Shown piece by piece: positions 34,461 to 43,516 of a stretch of DNA of 64,000 nt. Position 1 is the stretch's first letter. Every line of letters begins with the position of its first letter. Location: the NCBI GenBank assembly GCA_036268485.1, contig DATAUC010000038.1, positions 62,001 through 126,000 on the forward strand. Reading direction: 5' to 3'. The notes under the pieces were generated by a model. It searched no databases. It worked only from the letters and a program-made list of their open reading frames with translations, and had not been told where the DNA came from. Position numbers and translations under genes: made by a program. The DNA is from Bog-473 sp036268485. Its GTDB lineage: Bacteria > Actinomycetota > Acidimicrobiia > Acidimicrobiales > RAAP-2.

Positions 34461-34533
34461 CGATCAGGCCGGCATCACGAGAGGCGGGACCACGATCGGG
34501 ACAGTGTAGGAGCCGGCACCGGCCGGTCCCTGG

Positions 34534-36135
34534 TCAGTCGGCGACGTCGGCACCCCGGCGCTTGGCCCGCTCGGTCTGCACCGGCACGCCGTAGACGTAC
34601 TGGTAGTACGACTCCGAATCGGCCACCGAGGCCCGGTTGAGCACCACGCCGGCCACGGGGGCATCCACCCGGCTGAGCGTCTCGAGGGCACGGGAGATCT
34701 GGGTGCGGGTGGACGTTCTCGGCGAGGTGACGACGACAATGGCATCGACGCGGCTGGCCAGCACCGTGGCATCGGTGACCGGCAGGACGGGCGGGCTGTC
34801 GATGAGGACGACATCGGACTGCTCGGCCAATGTGGCCAGGATCTCGCCCGTGCGATTGCCCGACAGCAGTTCGGACGGGTTGGGCGGGATGCGGCCCGAG
34901 GCCAGGATGCGCAGGTTGTCGAGCCCGGGCACGCTCTGCAGCGCCTCACCCAGCGAGGCTTCACCCAGCAGGACCGAGGTGAAGCCGACCTGGTTGGACA
35001 CGTTGAAGAACTCGTGCAGGCGGGGGCGGCGCAGGTCGCAGCAGACGACCACGACGCGCAGCCCGGCTTGGGCCATGACGACGCCCAGGTTGGCCATGGT
35101 CGTGGTCTTGCCTTCGGCCGCGCTCGGACTGGTGAACTGGACGGTCTTGATGCTGCGGTCCAAGCCCAGGAACTGAATGGACGTGCGCAGGCTCCGGTAG
35201 GCCTCGGCCGGGATCGACTTGGGCGAGGAGGCGCTGACCAGATACTGGGCGTGCGTGTCGCGCCAGTCCACGATCTCGGGGATGAGACCCAGAGTGGGCA
35301 GGCTGGAGGTGACCTTTTCGAGGTCCTCCCGGGTGCGGATGTCGTCATCGAAGTACTCGAGGATCATGGCCAGGCCGACACCGAGCGCCAGGCCGAGAAG
35401 GCCGGCCAGGAACACGTACTCGATCGTCTTGGGCTTCACCGGCGACGTGGGCACGGGGGCCACGTTGACCACCTGGCCGCCACCGGTGTCGAGCGTGGCG
35501 GCGGAGTCGTAGTTCTGCAGCTGGGCCGTCAGCTCGGACTGGTGCTCTTCGAGGGTCGAGAGTTGCGTTTCCAGCGAGGTGGCCTGACCCTGCGCGTTGC
35601 CGAGCTTGGAGATCTGCCCCTCGGTGGTGTCGATCTGCGTCTGGATGGCGGCAATGTCGGCCTGCACGATCTGCGCCGCACTGTTCAACGATTCGACCGC
35701 TTGTTTCTGCTGCACGTGGATGTAGGCCCGGGCGTAGGCCGTAGCCGCGGCGGCAGCCAGCTTGGCGTTGGTCGACTGCACCGAGACGGCCACCACGTCG
35801 GTGGTGCCGATCTCCGCCACCGACGCCGTCGGCGCGTTGGGGATGGTCTCGTGCACGTAGGCCGAGACCTGGCCGCTTCCGATGAGCTGAATGTCGGTGG
35901 CCACATCGACGATGGCCACCACGTTGGCGTTGTTGGCCTGGGCCAACGTGGAGGAGAGCTCCGGGGTCAACAAGAGATTGGCCGTGCCCTGGTAGACCGG
36001 CGTGGTCAGGACGGTATAGGCGATGGCCAGGCCCAGAAGGCCGACAACGCAAATGATGATGACCCAACGACGCCGTCCGAGTACCCGCAGGTAATCGCGC
36101 ACGTTTGACCCAGTTTGATCGTCAAAGCCATCCAT
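34534..36135 (-). CDS. Wzc-like polysaccharide co-polymerase fused to tyrosine kinase
   Basis: A 533-residue fusion. Helix 1 is at about 24-45, then an extracytoplasmic Wzz domain with a coiled-coil-like stretch (145-210), and helix 2 at 240-262. The kinase domain follows: Walker A SPSAAEGKT at 336-344, A' VVVVCCDLRRP at 361-371, Walker B DVVLIDSPP at 441-449. Tyrosines 510, 511, 513 and 515 form the phosphorylated tail. This is the fused counterpart of the split pair at 10961/11694, so each EPS locus has its own co-polymerase. ATG at 36135 follows a leaderless-type -10 by 8 bases. Confidence 0.88.
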   Translation of the reverse strand: MDGFDDQTGSNVRDYLRVLGRRRWVIIICVVGLLGLAIAYTVLTTPVYQGTANLLLTPELSSTLAQANNANVVAIVDVATDIQLIGSGQVSAYVHETIPNAPTASVAEIGTTDVVAVSVQSTNAKLAAAAATAYARAYIHVQQKQAVESLNSAAQIVQADIAAIQTQIDTTEGQISKLGNAQGQATSLETQLSTLEEHQSELTAQLQNYDSAATLDTGGGQVVNVAPVPTSPVKPKTIEYVFLAGLLGLALGVGLAMILEYFDDDIRTREDLEKVTSSLPTLGLIPEIVDWRDTHAQYLVSASSPKSIPAEAYRSLRTSIQFLGLDRSIKTVQFTSPSAAEGKTTTMANLGVVMAQAGLRVVVVCCDLRRPRLHEFFNVSNQVGFTSVLLGEASLGEALQSVPGLDNLRILASGRIPPNPSELLSGNRTGEILATLAEQSDVVLIDSPPVLPVTDATVLASRVDAIVVVTSPRTSTRTQISRALETLSRVDAPVAGVVLNRASVADSESYYQYVYGVPVQTERAKRRGADVAD

Positions 36136-36143
36136 GGCGGGTG

Positions 36144-36149
36144 ACTCTA
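36144..36149 (-). promoter_or_regulatory. Leaderless-type -10 element TAGAGT
   Basis: On the minus strand TAGAGT stands 8 bases before the ATG of the Wzc-like kinase gene. It would start the leftward transcript kinase - DUF4012 - LAFTG. Confidence 0.5.
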
Positions 36150-36248
36150 GTGGACCCTTCCTGGCCCCCAGGGGCAACAGAGTCGTCCTTTTGGACGAAT
36201 TCGGGCCGGTCTGCTCAGGCGGCGGGGCTCAGCAGAGGTCCGGGAGGG

Positions 36249-37250
36249 TCAGCGGATGGGCCAGGCCCGGTCGGTGTCCATGCCGCGCTGGTTGTAGCGG
36301 CGGGCGTGCAGACCCATGGCCAGTGCCTTGTCCACCTGCATGAGCGCGCCCCGGGCGATCCGGTTGGGCGGGCGGCTGCGGAAGACCGACGTCAGCTTGG
36401 GCACCAGCGCCTTGACCTCTGGGTGCTCCTGGAGGATCTGCCAGGCGATGTCCATGTGCCCGTACTGGCACAGCAGGATGATGTACTTGGCCAAGCGAAC
36501 GTTCGTGAAATCGTCCAGCTTGTCCTCACGACGACCGAACAGTGCGTCGCCGTAGACCAGCTGGCCGCGGCTGGGACCTTCGTAGACCTTGTTGCGGTTG
36601 GCGAAGACGCGGCTCAGATAGAGCAGCTCGAACCCTTGTTCGGACATGTAGGACGCGATGTCACCGAAGAGGGGCTGCCCCTCGTACTGCTCAATGAACT
36701 CGACCTCGACCTCTATGAGGCCGATGCGGGCCAGCGAGGCCTGGGCGCCCTGGAGGATCTCCAGTTCGGTGCCCTGGGTGTCGAGCTTGAGGAGGTCGGG
36801 CCGGAGGTCGTCGTGGCCGGACAAGAACGTATCGAGGGTCAGGGCTTCGGACTCGAACGTGGAGGCGATGGCCATGGGGCCGGTCCACAAACGTTGGAAG
36901 CGTTCGCTCAGTGTGTACACCGAGCTGTACGCCGCCACCTCGTACAGGTTGAGCGACATGGGGCCGGGCGCCCCGGCAACCAGATTGGCGAAGAAGGTCC
37001 CATCCTCGGTGTCGTTGAGGCGCTGGCACTCGTCGACATCGGCCTCGAAGCCGACGCGGTGGACGAAAGGCAGCAGGCTGTCGAGTTCGGGAGGCGCTTC
37101 GCCCCGGGCGCCGACGTCCATGAGGATGATGCGGTTCTGGGTGAGGAAGTCGCTCACTTCGGACCACCGGCGCTGCCAGTTCCAGTTGTACGGCATGGCC
37201 TGGTTGGCGGCGCTGACCGAAGAGAGAAGGCTCCGAGCAGGCTTCAGCAA
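36249..37250 (-). CDS. FkbM-family methyltransferase
   Basis: A 333-residue SAM-dependent methyltransferase of the FkbM type, which O-methylates sugars or polyketides. IILMDVGARGEAPPEL is motif I, and LLKLDTQGTELEILQGA is the diagnostic FkbM segment. The region after 230 is longer than in the other three FkbM proteins here. The start is uncertain: TTG at 37250 has GAGGGA 4 bases upstream, while ATG at the downstream MPYNWNW is an alternative. It is divergent from another FkbM gene. Confidence 0.78.
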   Translation of the reverse strand: MLKPARSLLSSVSAANQAMPYNWNWQRRWSEVSDFLTQNRIILMDVGARGEAPPELDSLLPFVHRVGFEADVDECQRLNDTEDGTFFANLVAGAPGPMSLNLYEVAAYSSVYTLSERFQRLWTGPMAIASTFESEALTLDTFLSGHDDLRPDLLKLDTQGTELEILQGAQASLARIGLIEVEVEFIEQYEGQPLFGDIASYMSEQGFELLYLSRVFANRNKVYEGPSRGQLVYGDALFGRREDKLDDFTNVRLAKYIILLCQYGHMDIAWQILQEHPEVKALVPKLTSVFRSRPPNRIARGALMQVDKALAMGLHARRYNQRGMDTDRAWPIR

Positions 37251-37461
37251 TTGTTCCCTCTTTCCCAGGCTCCGGCCGGATGGAGCGTCGCACGGCCACT
37301 GCTCCGTGACCGCTGCGCCACCCACTGGCGTGACGATGAGACGGTAGCCGTTCGGCGCCTGGCCTTTGGGCACCGGGGCCTGGGGCCGGTGGTGGCCTGG
37401 TGGTCCCTGGTCGGCGGAACTTCTTCTAAGCTGCCCTCCGTCGACGAACATGGGGAGCGAA

Positions 37462-38310
37462 GTGAGCCCGAGCATGGCTTCACACACGGCGCGCCGTGTG
37501 TTGCAGACACCGAAGACCTTCACCAACTGGCGACCCGTGCTGGTGGATATGGCCCGCGAGAAGTTCGGCAAGGGACCCGAGACACTTTCCTTTGCGGCGC
37601 GTTCGGGCCTGCGTATCGACTGCCCCAACCAGCCCGGAGCCCGCGTACCGATTTACGAGATCTTCGCCGAGGACTGCTACCACTTCGAGTGGTTTCTCGG
37701 CACGCTGGCCGAGGGACCGATTCAGGTCATGGACATCGGCGGCCAGGTCGGCACCTTCGCCTGCCGCCTGGCCCAGGTCCAGCCCAAGGCCACCATCGCC
37801 GCCTTCGAGCCCTCCCCCACCACGGCCGACTTCCTGCGGCGCAATGTCAGCCAGAACCACTTCGATGACCGCATCACCGTGCACGAGCAGGCGCTGGCCG
37901 GCAGCATCGGATTCGCCGAGTTCGACGACAACGGCGGCGGTTCGGGCACCAACAGCCTGGTGGCCACCGGCGGCAACGCAGCCACGGCCGCGTCAGAAGC
38001 CCGGAACATCATGCGGGTGGAGACCACCACCTTCGACGCGGCGGTGGCCGCCATCCGCGCCCCCATCGACCTGGTGAAGATGGACTGCGAGGGCGGCGAG
38101 TACGACATGGTCTACGCCTCCTCGCCCGAGAACTGGAGTTCGGTGCACCGCTTGGTGCTGGAATACCACCCGGTGGAAGGCCAGTCCTGGGACGAGTTGC
38201 GCAACTGGTTCGGGCGGGTCGGGCTGACGGTCCAGCACGAGGAGCCGGCCAACGTCGGCCTCGGCGTGGCCTGGTTGTCACGCGAGCCGCTGGGGACCCT
38301 CGTCGGCTGA
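37462..38310 (+). CDS. FkbM-family methyltransferase
   Basis: A 282-residue FkbM enzyme. VMDIGGQVGTFACRLAQ is the SAM loop, AFEPSPTTADFLRRNV the acidic motif II, and DLVKMDCEGGEYDMVY the FkbM hallmark. It probably O-methylates a sugar of the EPS repeat. GTG at 37462 is chosen because GGGGAG lies 4 bases upstream; ATG codons at 37450 and 37474 are possible too. It ends 22 bases before the convergent GT61 gene. Confidence 0.82.
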   Translation: MSPSMASHTARRVLQTPKTFTNWRPVLVDMAREKFGKGPETLSFAARSGLRIDCPNQPGARVPIYEIFAEDCYHFEWFLGTLAEGPIQVMDIGGQVGTFACRLAQVQPKATIAAFEPSPTTADFLRRNVSQNHFDDRITVHEQALAGSIGFAEFDDNGGGSGTNSLVATGGNAATAASEARNIMRVETTTFDAAVAAIRAPIDLVKMDCEGGEYDMVYASSPENWSSVHRLVLEYHPVEGQSWDELRNWFGRVGLTVQHEEPANVGLGVAWLSREPLGTLVG

Positions 38311-38332
38311 GGTGTGTTTGCGGCGGCTGTGT

Positions 38333-39541
38333 TTAGGCCGTTGCGGTTGATTCGTCCAGCATGGTTCCCAAGGCGGTCAGGTCGACGGCGATGTCACTGA
38401 CGATGGCCATGGGACGGTTCTGCGCTGTCGACGAGTCGGGCCAGGCCGACAGATAGCGGTAGGTGACCCCGGGCACGCTGCTGGCCAGCCGCCAGTAGTC
38501 GGGCAACACACACCCGGGTGGGAAGAGTTCAATCACGGTGCACCCGGGACTGGCGAAGACCAGGTTGGCCAGGGCGGCGCCGTGAGGCGACACGATGACC
38601 GAAGCGCCGGCGAAGGTGCGGATCTGCTCGGCCACCGACATGGCGCCGGGGTCGACCACGTCGAAGCCCCGCTCGGTCAGCATGCTGATGAGCGCCGGCT
38701 CGTTGGCCACGGCCCGGTTGTTCGTGCCGGCCGTGCGCGTGATGTAGACGGGCCGGCGGCTGGCCGCGTCGGGCACTTCTGTGAGGAGGCGCTGACGGAG
38801 GAACTCGACCATCCAGGGCGTGTTCTTCTCCTTGACCACCGAGGCCAGACCGGGCACCACCAGGCAGTCGGCCCGGACGTGTTCGATCTCGTCGCTGTTG
38901 ATGCGCGTGTCCGCCGTGATGCCCATCAGGTCCAGGAGTTCGAGTTGAAAGCGGCTGGTGGCCGGCACGTACCACTGCTCGGGGACTTCAATATCGGGGG
39001 CCTGAGCCAGGACGCCCAGCCGGGGCAGCACATCGATAAGGAAGTGGTAGTAGTTGCGATCGCCCCGCGAGGCCAGGACGCCGAGGCGCCCCGCCACCTG
39101 GTGCGGCGGCCCCGGAAAGGGGTTGAGGAAGAGCGGGTGCTGGCGCGGGTGGGTGGTGCCGAAATAGAGGCTCAACTCCCAGAGCAGGTCGCCGGCGCCC
39201 GTGATGACGGCCCGGTGCGGTCCGAGGATGCGGCCGCCGGGCAGCTCGGCCACGGCCAGGCGCGGCACCACGGTGTCGGTGGCCGGTTCCAGCGGCGGGA
39301 GGTCCTGCGGGTAGCCCAGGAACGGCGGGCGGGCGATGGTCTCGGGCGCCCGGGCCGTCACGCAGTGCCCGCCCGAGGTGGCGGCCGCCTCCTCCATTGT
39401 CTCGACCACGCCGGTCGGAAGGTACGAACCACCGAACCGGCTGAGCGCGACGGCGGCGGGCGCCACCACGCGGGTGGCGTGCACGTAGGCCGGCTTGAGC
39501 CGCGGGTAGAGCGGGCGCAATACGGCGGGTAGGCGAGGCAT
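38333..39541 (-). CDS. Glycosyltransferase family 61-like protein
   Basis: A 402-residue protein with the DUF563/GT61 core: NYYHFLIDVLPRL near residue 160, PVYITR near 263, and SPHGAALANLVFASPG near 320, followed by VIELFPP. Family members transfer xylose, GlcNAc or arabinose in eukaryotes; bacterial ones are mostly uncharacterised but occur in EPS loci. It is predicted cytosolic. ATG at 39541 lies 29 bases after the Wzy-like gene on the same strand, so the two are co-transcribed. Confidence 0.8.
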   Translation of the reverse strand: MPRLPAVLRPLYPRLKPAYVHATRVVAPAAVALSRFGGSYLPTGVVETMEEAAATSGGHCVTARAPETIARPPFLGYPQDLPPLEPATDTVVPRLAVAELPGGRILGPHRAVITGAGDLLWELSLYFGTTHPRQHPLFLNPFPGPPHQVAGRLGVLASRGDRNYYHFLIDVLPRLGVLAQAPDIEVPEQWYVPATSRFQLELLDLMGITADTRINSDEIEHVRADCLVVPGLASVVKEKNTPWMVEFLRQRLLTEVPDAASRRPVYITRTAGTNNRAVANEPALISMLTERGFDVVDPGAMSVAEQIRTFAGASVIVSPHGAALANLVFASPGCTVIELFPPGCVLPDYWRLASSVPGVTYRYLSAWPDSSTAQNRPMAIVSDIAVDLTALGTMLDESTATA

Positions 39542-39570
39542 GGTGCGGGCGGTGCTCGGTCGCTATGCCG

Positions 39571-40863
39571 TCATGCGAGGGCAGGAGGCGCCGCGTCGGC
39601 CGTCTCTTCGGCCGGAAGCTCCCCGGGCACCCCATGCACCGGTCCGCCGCGCAGCGTCATGGCCAGCACGAAGGGGAACCAGAAGTAGCGGTCGAACATC
39701 ATCGGCGCCTGCAAGGCGAACACGATCACGGCCAGCGCTCCCGCCAGGAGCATGTCTTTGGTCGGATCTCGCTTTCCCTTGATCATCCGGCGCAGCGCTT
39801 CCCCGATACAGATCAGATCCCCGATAAGGAAGAAAATGCCGCCTTGGAACCAGGCCATGAGGATGAAGTTGTGTGTCGGATACTCAACGTTGACGTTGCG
39901 GTCCAGGTACGTGAGGCTCGAGATGACGTCGAGCCCGTGGCCGAAGACGGGGTCATCCACAATGCCGTCCCAGGCTCCCTTGATGGTGCCGATACGCGGC
40001 GTCACGCTGTTGCCGCCGCCGTTCTCGGCACCAGTGGCCTTCTTGAAGCGGGCGATGGGATTCAAACTGCTTTTCCCGTTGCCCCCCTGAATGGCTATGC
40101 CGCCGGCGTACACGCCGACCAGGACGACGGTGACCCCGATGAGGCGACTGACCTTGATGCCGCGGCGCAGCAGCACGAACATGCTGCCGCCGAGCGCACA
40201 GATCATGCCGGACACGCTGCCCGAGACGATCAGGCCAATGGCGATGAGGGCGATGAAGCCGATGTGGTACCACTGGCGCTTGACCCGCGGATGCAGGGCC
40301 AGGGCGGTGGCGAAGGTCAGGCCGAGAGCCAGGAACGAGCCGGTGTCGTCAGGGTGGTGGGCCAGGCCGAAGGCCCGCCCGTTGACCAGCCCGCCCTCGG
40401 CCAGGAAGAGATGGAACTCGAGCTGGAGGATGGCCACGAAGCCCGAGACGGCGCACCCGGCCACGTAGGCCGTGATGACCAGGGTCATCCAACGTTCGTT
40501 ATCGACCAGGTAGCGCATGCTGATCTGCCACACGACCAGCACGAAGATCATGCGGGCCACCACGAAGAGGCTGGCCAGGAAGATGTCGGCGAAGTAGCAC
40601 GACCCGAGCCCCCCGAGCACGACCAGGACGGCCCCGATATTCCACAACGGGGTGGGTGGGATCTTGCGGCGGCGGATGCTCAGCGCCAGGAATCCGGCCG
40701 AGAGGAAGAAGAAGGCGTCGCTGACGGTCAGGCCGGTATTGGTGGTGGCGGTCTGCTGCCCGGCGATGCGGAAGGCCAGCATGGGCATGAAAAAAGCGCC
40801 CACAATGAGCAGCTTGCGCGACGTCTCCAACATGACGTCATTGCCCTTGACCCGCCGTCGCAC
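39571..40863 (-). CDS. Wzy/O-antigen ligase-like membrane protein, copy 2
   Basis: A 430-residue polytopic protein with about ten helices. The outer loop contains RIGTIKGAWDGIVDDPVFGHGLD, and YPTHNFILMAWFQGGIFFLI is the Wzy_C-type HN motif. It should polymerise or ligate lipid-linked repeat units and is the polymerase of the second locus. GTG at 40863 is favoured by a leaderless-type TAACCT 6 bases upstream; ATG ten codons later is an alternative. It shares little beyond topology with the first Wzy at 9417. Confidence 0.8.
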   Translation of the reverse strand: MRRRVKGNDVMLETSRKLLIVGAFFMPMLAFRIAGQQTATTNTGLTVSDAFFFLSAGFLALSIRRRKIPPTPLWNIGAVLVVLGGLGSCYFADIFLASLFVVARMIFVLVVWQISMRYLVDNERWMTLVITAYVAGCAVSGFVAILQLEFHLFLAEGGLVNGRAFGLAHHPDDTGSFLALGLTFATALALHPRVKRQWYHIGFIALIAIGLIVSGSVSGMICALGGSMFVLLRRGIKVSRLIGVTVVLVGVYAGGIAIQGGNGKSSLNPIARFKKATGAENGGGNSVTPRIGTIKGAWDGIVDDPVFGHGLDVISSLTYLDRNVNVEYPTHNFILMAWFQGGIFFLIGDLICIGEALRRMIKGKRDPTKDMLLAGALAVIVFALQAPMMFDRYFWFPFVLAMTLRGGPVHGVPGELPAEETADAAPPALA

Positions 40864-40869
40864 CCGGGT

Positions 40870-40875
40870 AGGTTA
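40870..40875 (-). promoter_or_regulatory. Leaderless-type -10 element TAACCT
   Basis: On the minus strand TAACCT lies 6 bases before the GTG of the Wzy-like gene, supporting that start. Confidence 0.5.
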
Positions 40876-40901
40876 CCCCTCGCTTACGGGGGGATGGCCC
40901 A

Positions 40902-41507
40902 TCAGGAAGGCTGATTTTTGGCGGGCGCCGGCGGCTCCATCGAGTGCTGGCGCTGCTCGGCCATGGTCAGGACGGCATTGTCGGGCAGGTCGCGAAAGGC
41001 AACGGCCCCCGCGCCCACCACGGAATTGCGGCCGATCGTCACACCCCGCAACACCGTCGCCCCCGTGGCCACCCATGACCCGTGGCAGAGGCGGATGGGG
41101 CCGTTGTCATAGGAGAAGGTGGGGTCATGGTGGTGATGGCTGCCGGTGACCAGGGCGGCCCGCTGGCTGATGCACACATCGTCCTCCACCACGATGTCGA
41201 CCAGGGAGTGGAGCCAAGCCCCCTCGCCGATCCACACGTGGCGGCCCAACTCGACGTTCCAGGGCCAGTGCACCCTCACCCCGTGGCGGATGAGGCAGCC
41301 CTCCCCCACCGTGGCGCCGAAGCGCCGCAGCAGACCGGGCCGCAACCGGGCCGGAAACCACCAGCGGTCGAAGAAGATGTTCTGGGCCACGAACCAGGCC
41401 ACCCGCCACGGCAAGGTGCGGCCCCCGGCATAGTCGCCGGTCGTGAAGTCGCCGAGTCGACGCTCGAACGCGGCGTTCTGGCTTCCCTCAGGGTCGATGC
41501 TCGCCAT
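40902..41507 (-). CDS. WcaF-like left-handed beta-helix acyltransferase
   Basis: A 201-residue hexapeptide-repeat enzyme. Repeats start around residue 65 (GATVGEGCLIRHGVRV) and run to GVTIGRNSVVGAGAVAFRDLP. The His cluster TGSHHHHDPTF near 121 is in the position of the catalytic His. WcaF-type enzymes O-acetylate a sugar of the repeat unit using acetyl-CoA in the cytosol. It lies upstream of the Wzy-like gene on the same strand and is divergent from a GT4 gene. Confidence 0.83.
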   Translation of the reverse strand: MASIDPEGSQNAAFERRLGDFTTGDYAGGRTLPWRVAWFVAQNIFFDRWWFPARLRPGLLRRFGATVGEGCLIRHGVRVHWPWNVELGRHVWIGEGAWLHSLVDIVVEDDVCISQRAALVTGSHHHHDPTFSYDNGPIRLCHGSWVATGATVLRGVTIGRNSVVGAGAVAFRDLPDNAVLTMAEQRQHSMEPPAPAKNQPS

Positions 41508-41577
41508 GGCTCACCAGCTCTCTCGTCGCGACAGGTCGGCCACACGGTAACGGAGTCTCCCCCGGTTTGGGATCGTC

Positions 41578-41583
41578 TACGGT
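41578..41583 (+). promoter_or_regulatory. Leaderless-type -10 element TACGGT
   Basis: TACGGT lies 8 bases before the ATG at 41592, inside the open frame that continues upstream. This favours the shorter GT4 start. Confidence 0.5.
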
Positions 41584-41591
41584 CTCGTCCA

Positions 41592-42680
41592 ATGTCGCTC
41601 CGGGTTGTGATTGACGGCCTCCCCATCAGCGGAATGAGCCTCGGCATTGTGGTCGAACACCTCTTGGAGGGATGGCATCAACTCGAGACCGACGACGAGC
41701 TGCATCTCGTGGTCGGGCCCACGGCCGACCTGGTCATCCCCGAGTCCGTCACCGTCCACCGGGTGCCCTTCGGGCGGCGCGACATGGTGAGCCGGCTGCA
41801 GGCCCAATCCGTCACCGTGCCCCGGCTCTGCCGGCAGGTGAAGGCCGACGTCATGCTGGGCGTGCTGCCCACCACCACCTTCACCCCGCTCCCCTGCCCG
41901 CGGGCGCTCATCGCCTACGACCTGCGCCACGAACAGCGACCCGAGCAGTTCCCCGCGGCGTCGCGCTGGATGCGCAGGATCAGTTATGACGTCGGCTTCG
42001 CCCAGGCCGATGCCGTGGCCTGTATCTCGGAGCGGACCCGACGGGACCTGCTGGCCTCACACCGACGGCTGCGCAGCCGGGTGGTCAGGGTCACCCACCT
42101 GGGCGCCGACCACGTGGCCAGTTGGCCGGTGGGTGGCCGAGCGGACCCGGCCTACGCCCTGGCCTTCGGCCAGTACGGCAACAAGAACGTGGACCTGGTC
42201 CTCGACGGCTGGGCTCGGCTGGTCGCCGCGGGCGCTGCAGTGCCCCTGGTCTTGGTCGGACTGCCCGAGGCCGACCGCACGGCCGTGCAGGCCCGGGTGG
42301 CCGGCTTGGGACTGGGCGAACTGGTCACGGTCCTGCCTTGGCTCCCGATCGAGTCGTTCCGCGAGACGTTCGCCTCGGCCAGCATGGTGGTCTTCCCCTC
42401 CGACTTCGAGGGGTTCGGTCTGCCCGCCGTCGAGGCCATGTGGCTGGGCATTCCGGTGGTCATCACGCCGGAGCCGGCGCTGCTCGAAGTGGCAGGCGGC
42501 CACGCCATCGTGATGGACGATCACAGCGCCGAGGCACTGGCCCGGGCCGTGCCGCTGGCCGGTCAGGTCTCTTCGGTGGATCTGGCGTCAGCCCAGGCCC
42601 GCGCCCACGAGTTCACCTGGCGGCGCACCGCTCAAGCCATGCGGGACATGCTGGGCGAAGCGGTGGCTCGTCGTGCCTAG
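41592..42680 (+). CDS. Glycosyltransferase family 4
   Basis: A 362-residue GT4. MSLRVVIDGLPISGMSLG starts the acceptor domain and AYDLRHEQRPEQFP is typical of mannosyltransferase-like members. The donor site is SDFEGFGLPAVEAMWLGIPVV near 273. Donor unproven. ATG at 41592 is supported by homology and a leaderless-type -10, although the frame is open from 41082. The 3' end is interleaved with the convergent FkbM gene (stops overlap by 4 bases). Confidence 0.85.
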   Translation: MSLRVVIDGLPISGMSLGIVVEHLLEGWHQLETDDELHLVVGPTADLVIPESVTVHRVPFGRRDMVSRLQAQSVTVPRLCRQVKADVMLGVLPTTTFTPLPCPRALIAYDLRHEQRPEQFPAASRWMRRISYDVGFAQADAVACISERTRRDLLASHRRLRSRVVRVTHLGADHVASWPVGGRADPAYALAFGQYGNKNVDLVLDGWARLVAAGAAVPLVLVGLPEADRTAVQARVAGLGLGELVTVLPWLPIESFRETFASASMVVFPSDFEGFGLPAVEAMWLGIPVVITPEPALLEVAGGHAIVMDDHSAEALARAVPLAGQVSSVDLASAQARAHEFTWRRTAQAMRDMLGEAVARRA

Positions 42681-43420
42681 CTGAAGGTGCGGTTCACGAA
42701 GACGCCGTCGCATTGATACATGCGGCCCGTCTCGGGGTCGATGAACGCCGGCTCGGTCAGCCACAGATCGAAGCCCGCTGCTTCCATGCGGGCCACCATT
42801 TCGGGCATGAGCGCCCCTCCGGCGTAGAGGGGGGCCAGCGACAGTTCCATCTGCACGGCGGCGAAGCTCCCGAGGGTGGCCGACGCACCATCGAGGACCG
42901 ACTGCTCAAAGCCCTGGACATCGATCTTGAGGAGCGAGGAGCCCGGCTGCAGTGAGTAGTCCGCCATGAGCTGGTCGACCGTGGTGGCCCGGACCTCCTC
43001 GGTGGACACGTAGCTGGACGACGGCACAGCGTCGGAGTGCAGGGGCAACATGTCGAGCACCGAGGACGACACCGAATTGCCCGACACATTGAGGGTGAGC
43101 GTTCCCGGCTCGCTGCTGACGGCGGCCCGCACGGGCGTCCATGTGTCGTCGGGCTGGGAGGCGGCCAGGAGTTGCGCGTAGGCCGCGCCGAGAGGCTCGA
43201 CCGAAAGGATGGTGCCGGCGAAGCGGGCGGCCCGCAGTTCCTCGGCGAACTGCCCGGTGTTGGCCCCGATGTCGATCACCGTGTCGATGCCCAAGCGCTG
43301 GATCATCCGCACGAATCGGAAGTGGAACGGCTCACGCGTGATGTCGAATCCGGCCCGATTCAATCGGGTCCGCAGCGACTTCATCATTCCCCGCGAGGCA
43401 ATCGTCGGCGCTATCGGCAT
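42677..43420 (-). CDS. FkbM-family methyltransferase
   Basis: A 247-residue FkbM methyltransferase. DTVIDIGANTGQFAEEL is motif I, SVEPLGAAY motif II, and SLLKIDVQGFEQSVLDGA the family signature. The final strand VQMELSLAPLY replaces the more common VE.E. The likely substrate is a sugar hydroxyl of the glycan. ATG at 43420 has GGAG 5 bases upstream. It is divergent from the GT4 at 43517 and convergent, with overlapping stops, with the GT4 at 41592. Confidence 0.85.
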   Translation of the reverse strand: MPIAPTIASRGMMKSLRTRLNRAGFDITREPFHFRFVRMIQRLGIDTVIDIGANTGQFAEELRAARFAGTILSVEPLGAAYAQLLAASQPDDTWTPVRAAVSSEPGTLTLNVSGNSVSSSVLDMLPLHSDAVPSSSYVSTEEVRATTVDQLMADYSLQPGSSLLKIDVQGFEQSVLDGASATLGSFAAVQMELSLAPLYAGGALMPEMVARMEAAGFDLWLTEPAFIDPETGRMYQCDGVFVNRTFS

Positions 43421-43504
43421 GGGTGCTCCATCGCCGCGGGTTTAGCACACCTCCCAAGGCCGCTCGGCCGGTTCTGGCCAACGTCTGGCGCTTGAGCGGC
43501 TGAG

Positions 43505-43510
43505 TAGCCT
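43505..43510 (+). promoter_or_regulatory. Leaderless-type -10 element TAGCCT
   Basis: TAGCCT lies 6 bases before the ATG at 43517. There is no Shine-Dalgarno in the remaining 6 bases, so the transcript is probably leaderless. Confidence 0.55.
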
Positions 43511-43516
43511 GACGCC

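Noticed and set aside
36105..37868. 587-codon plus-strand frame across the FkbM gene and its promoter
   Set aside because: Antisense to a gene with clear methyltransferase motifs and continues into a second gene in the wrong frame.
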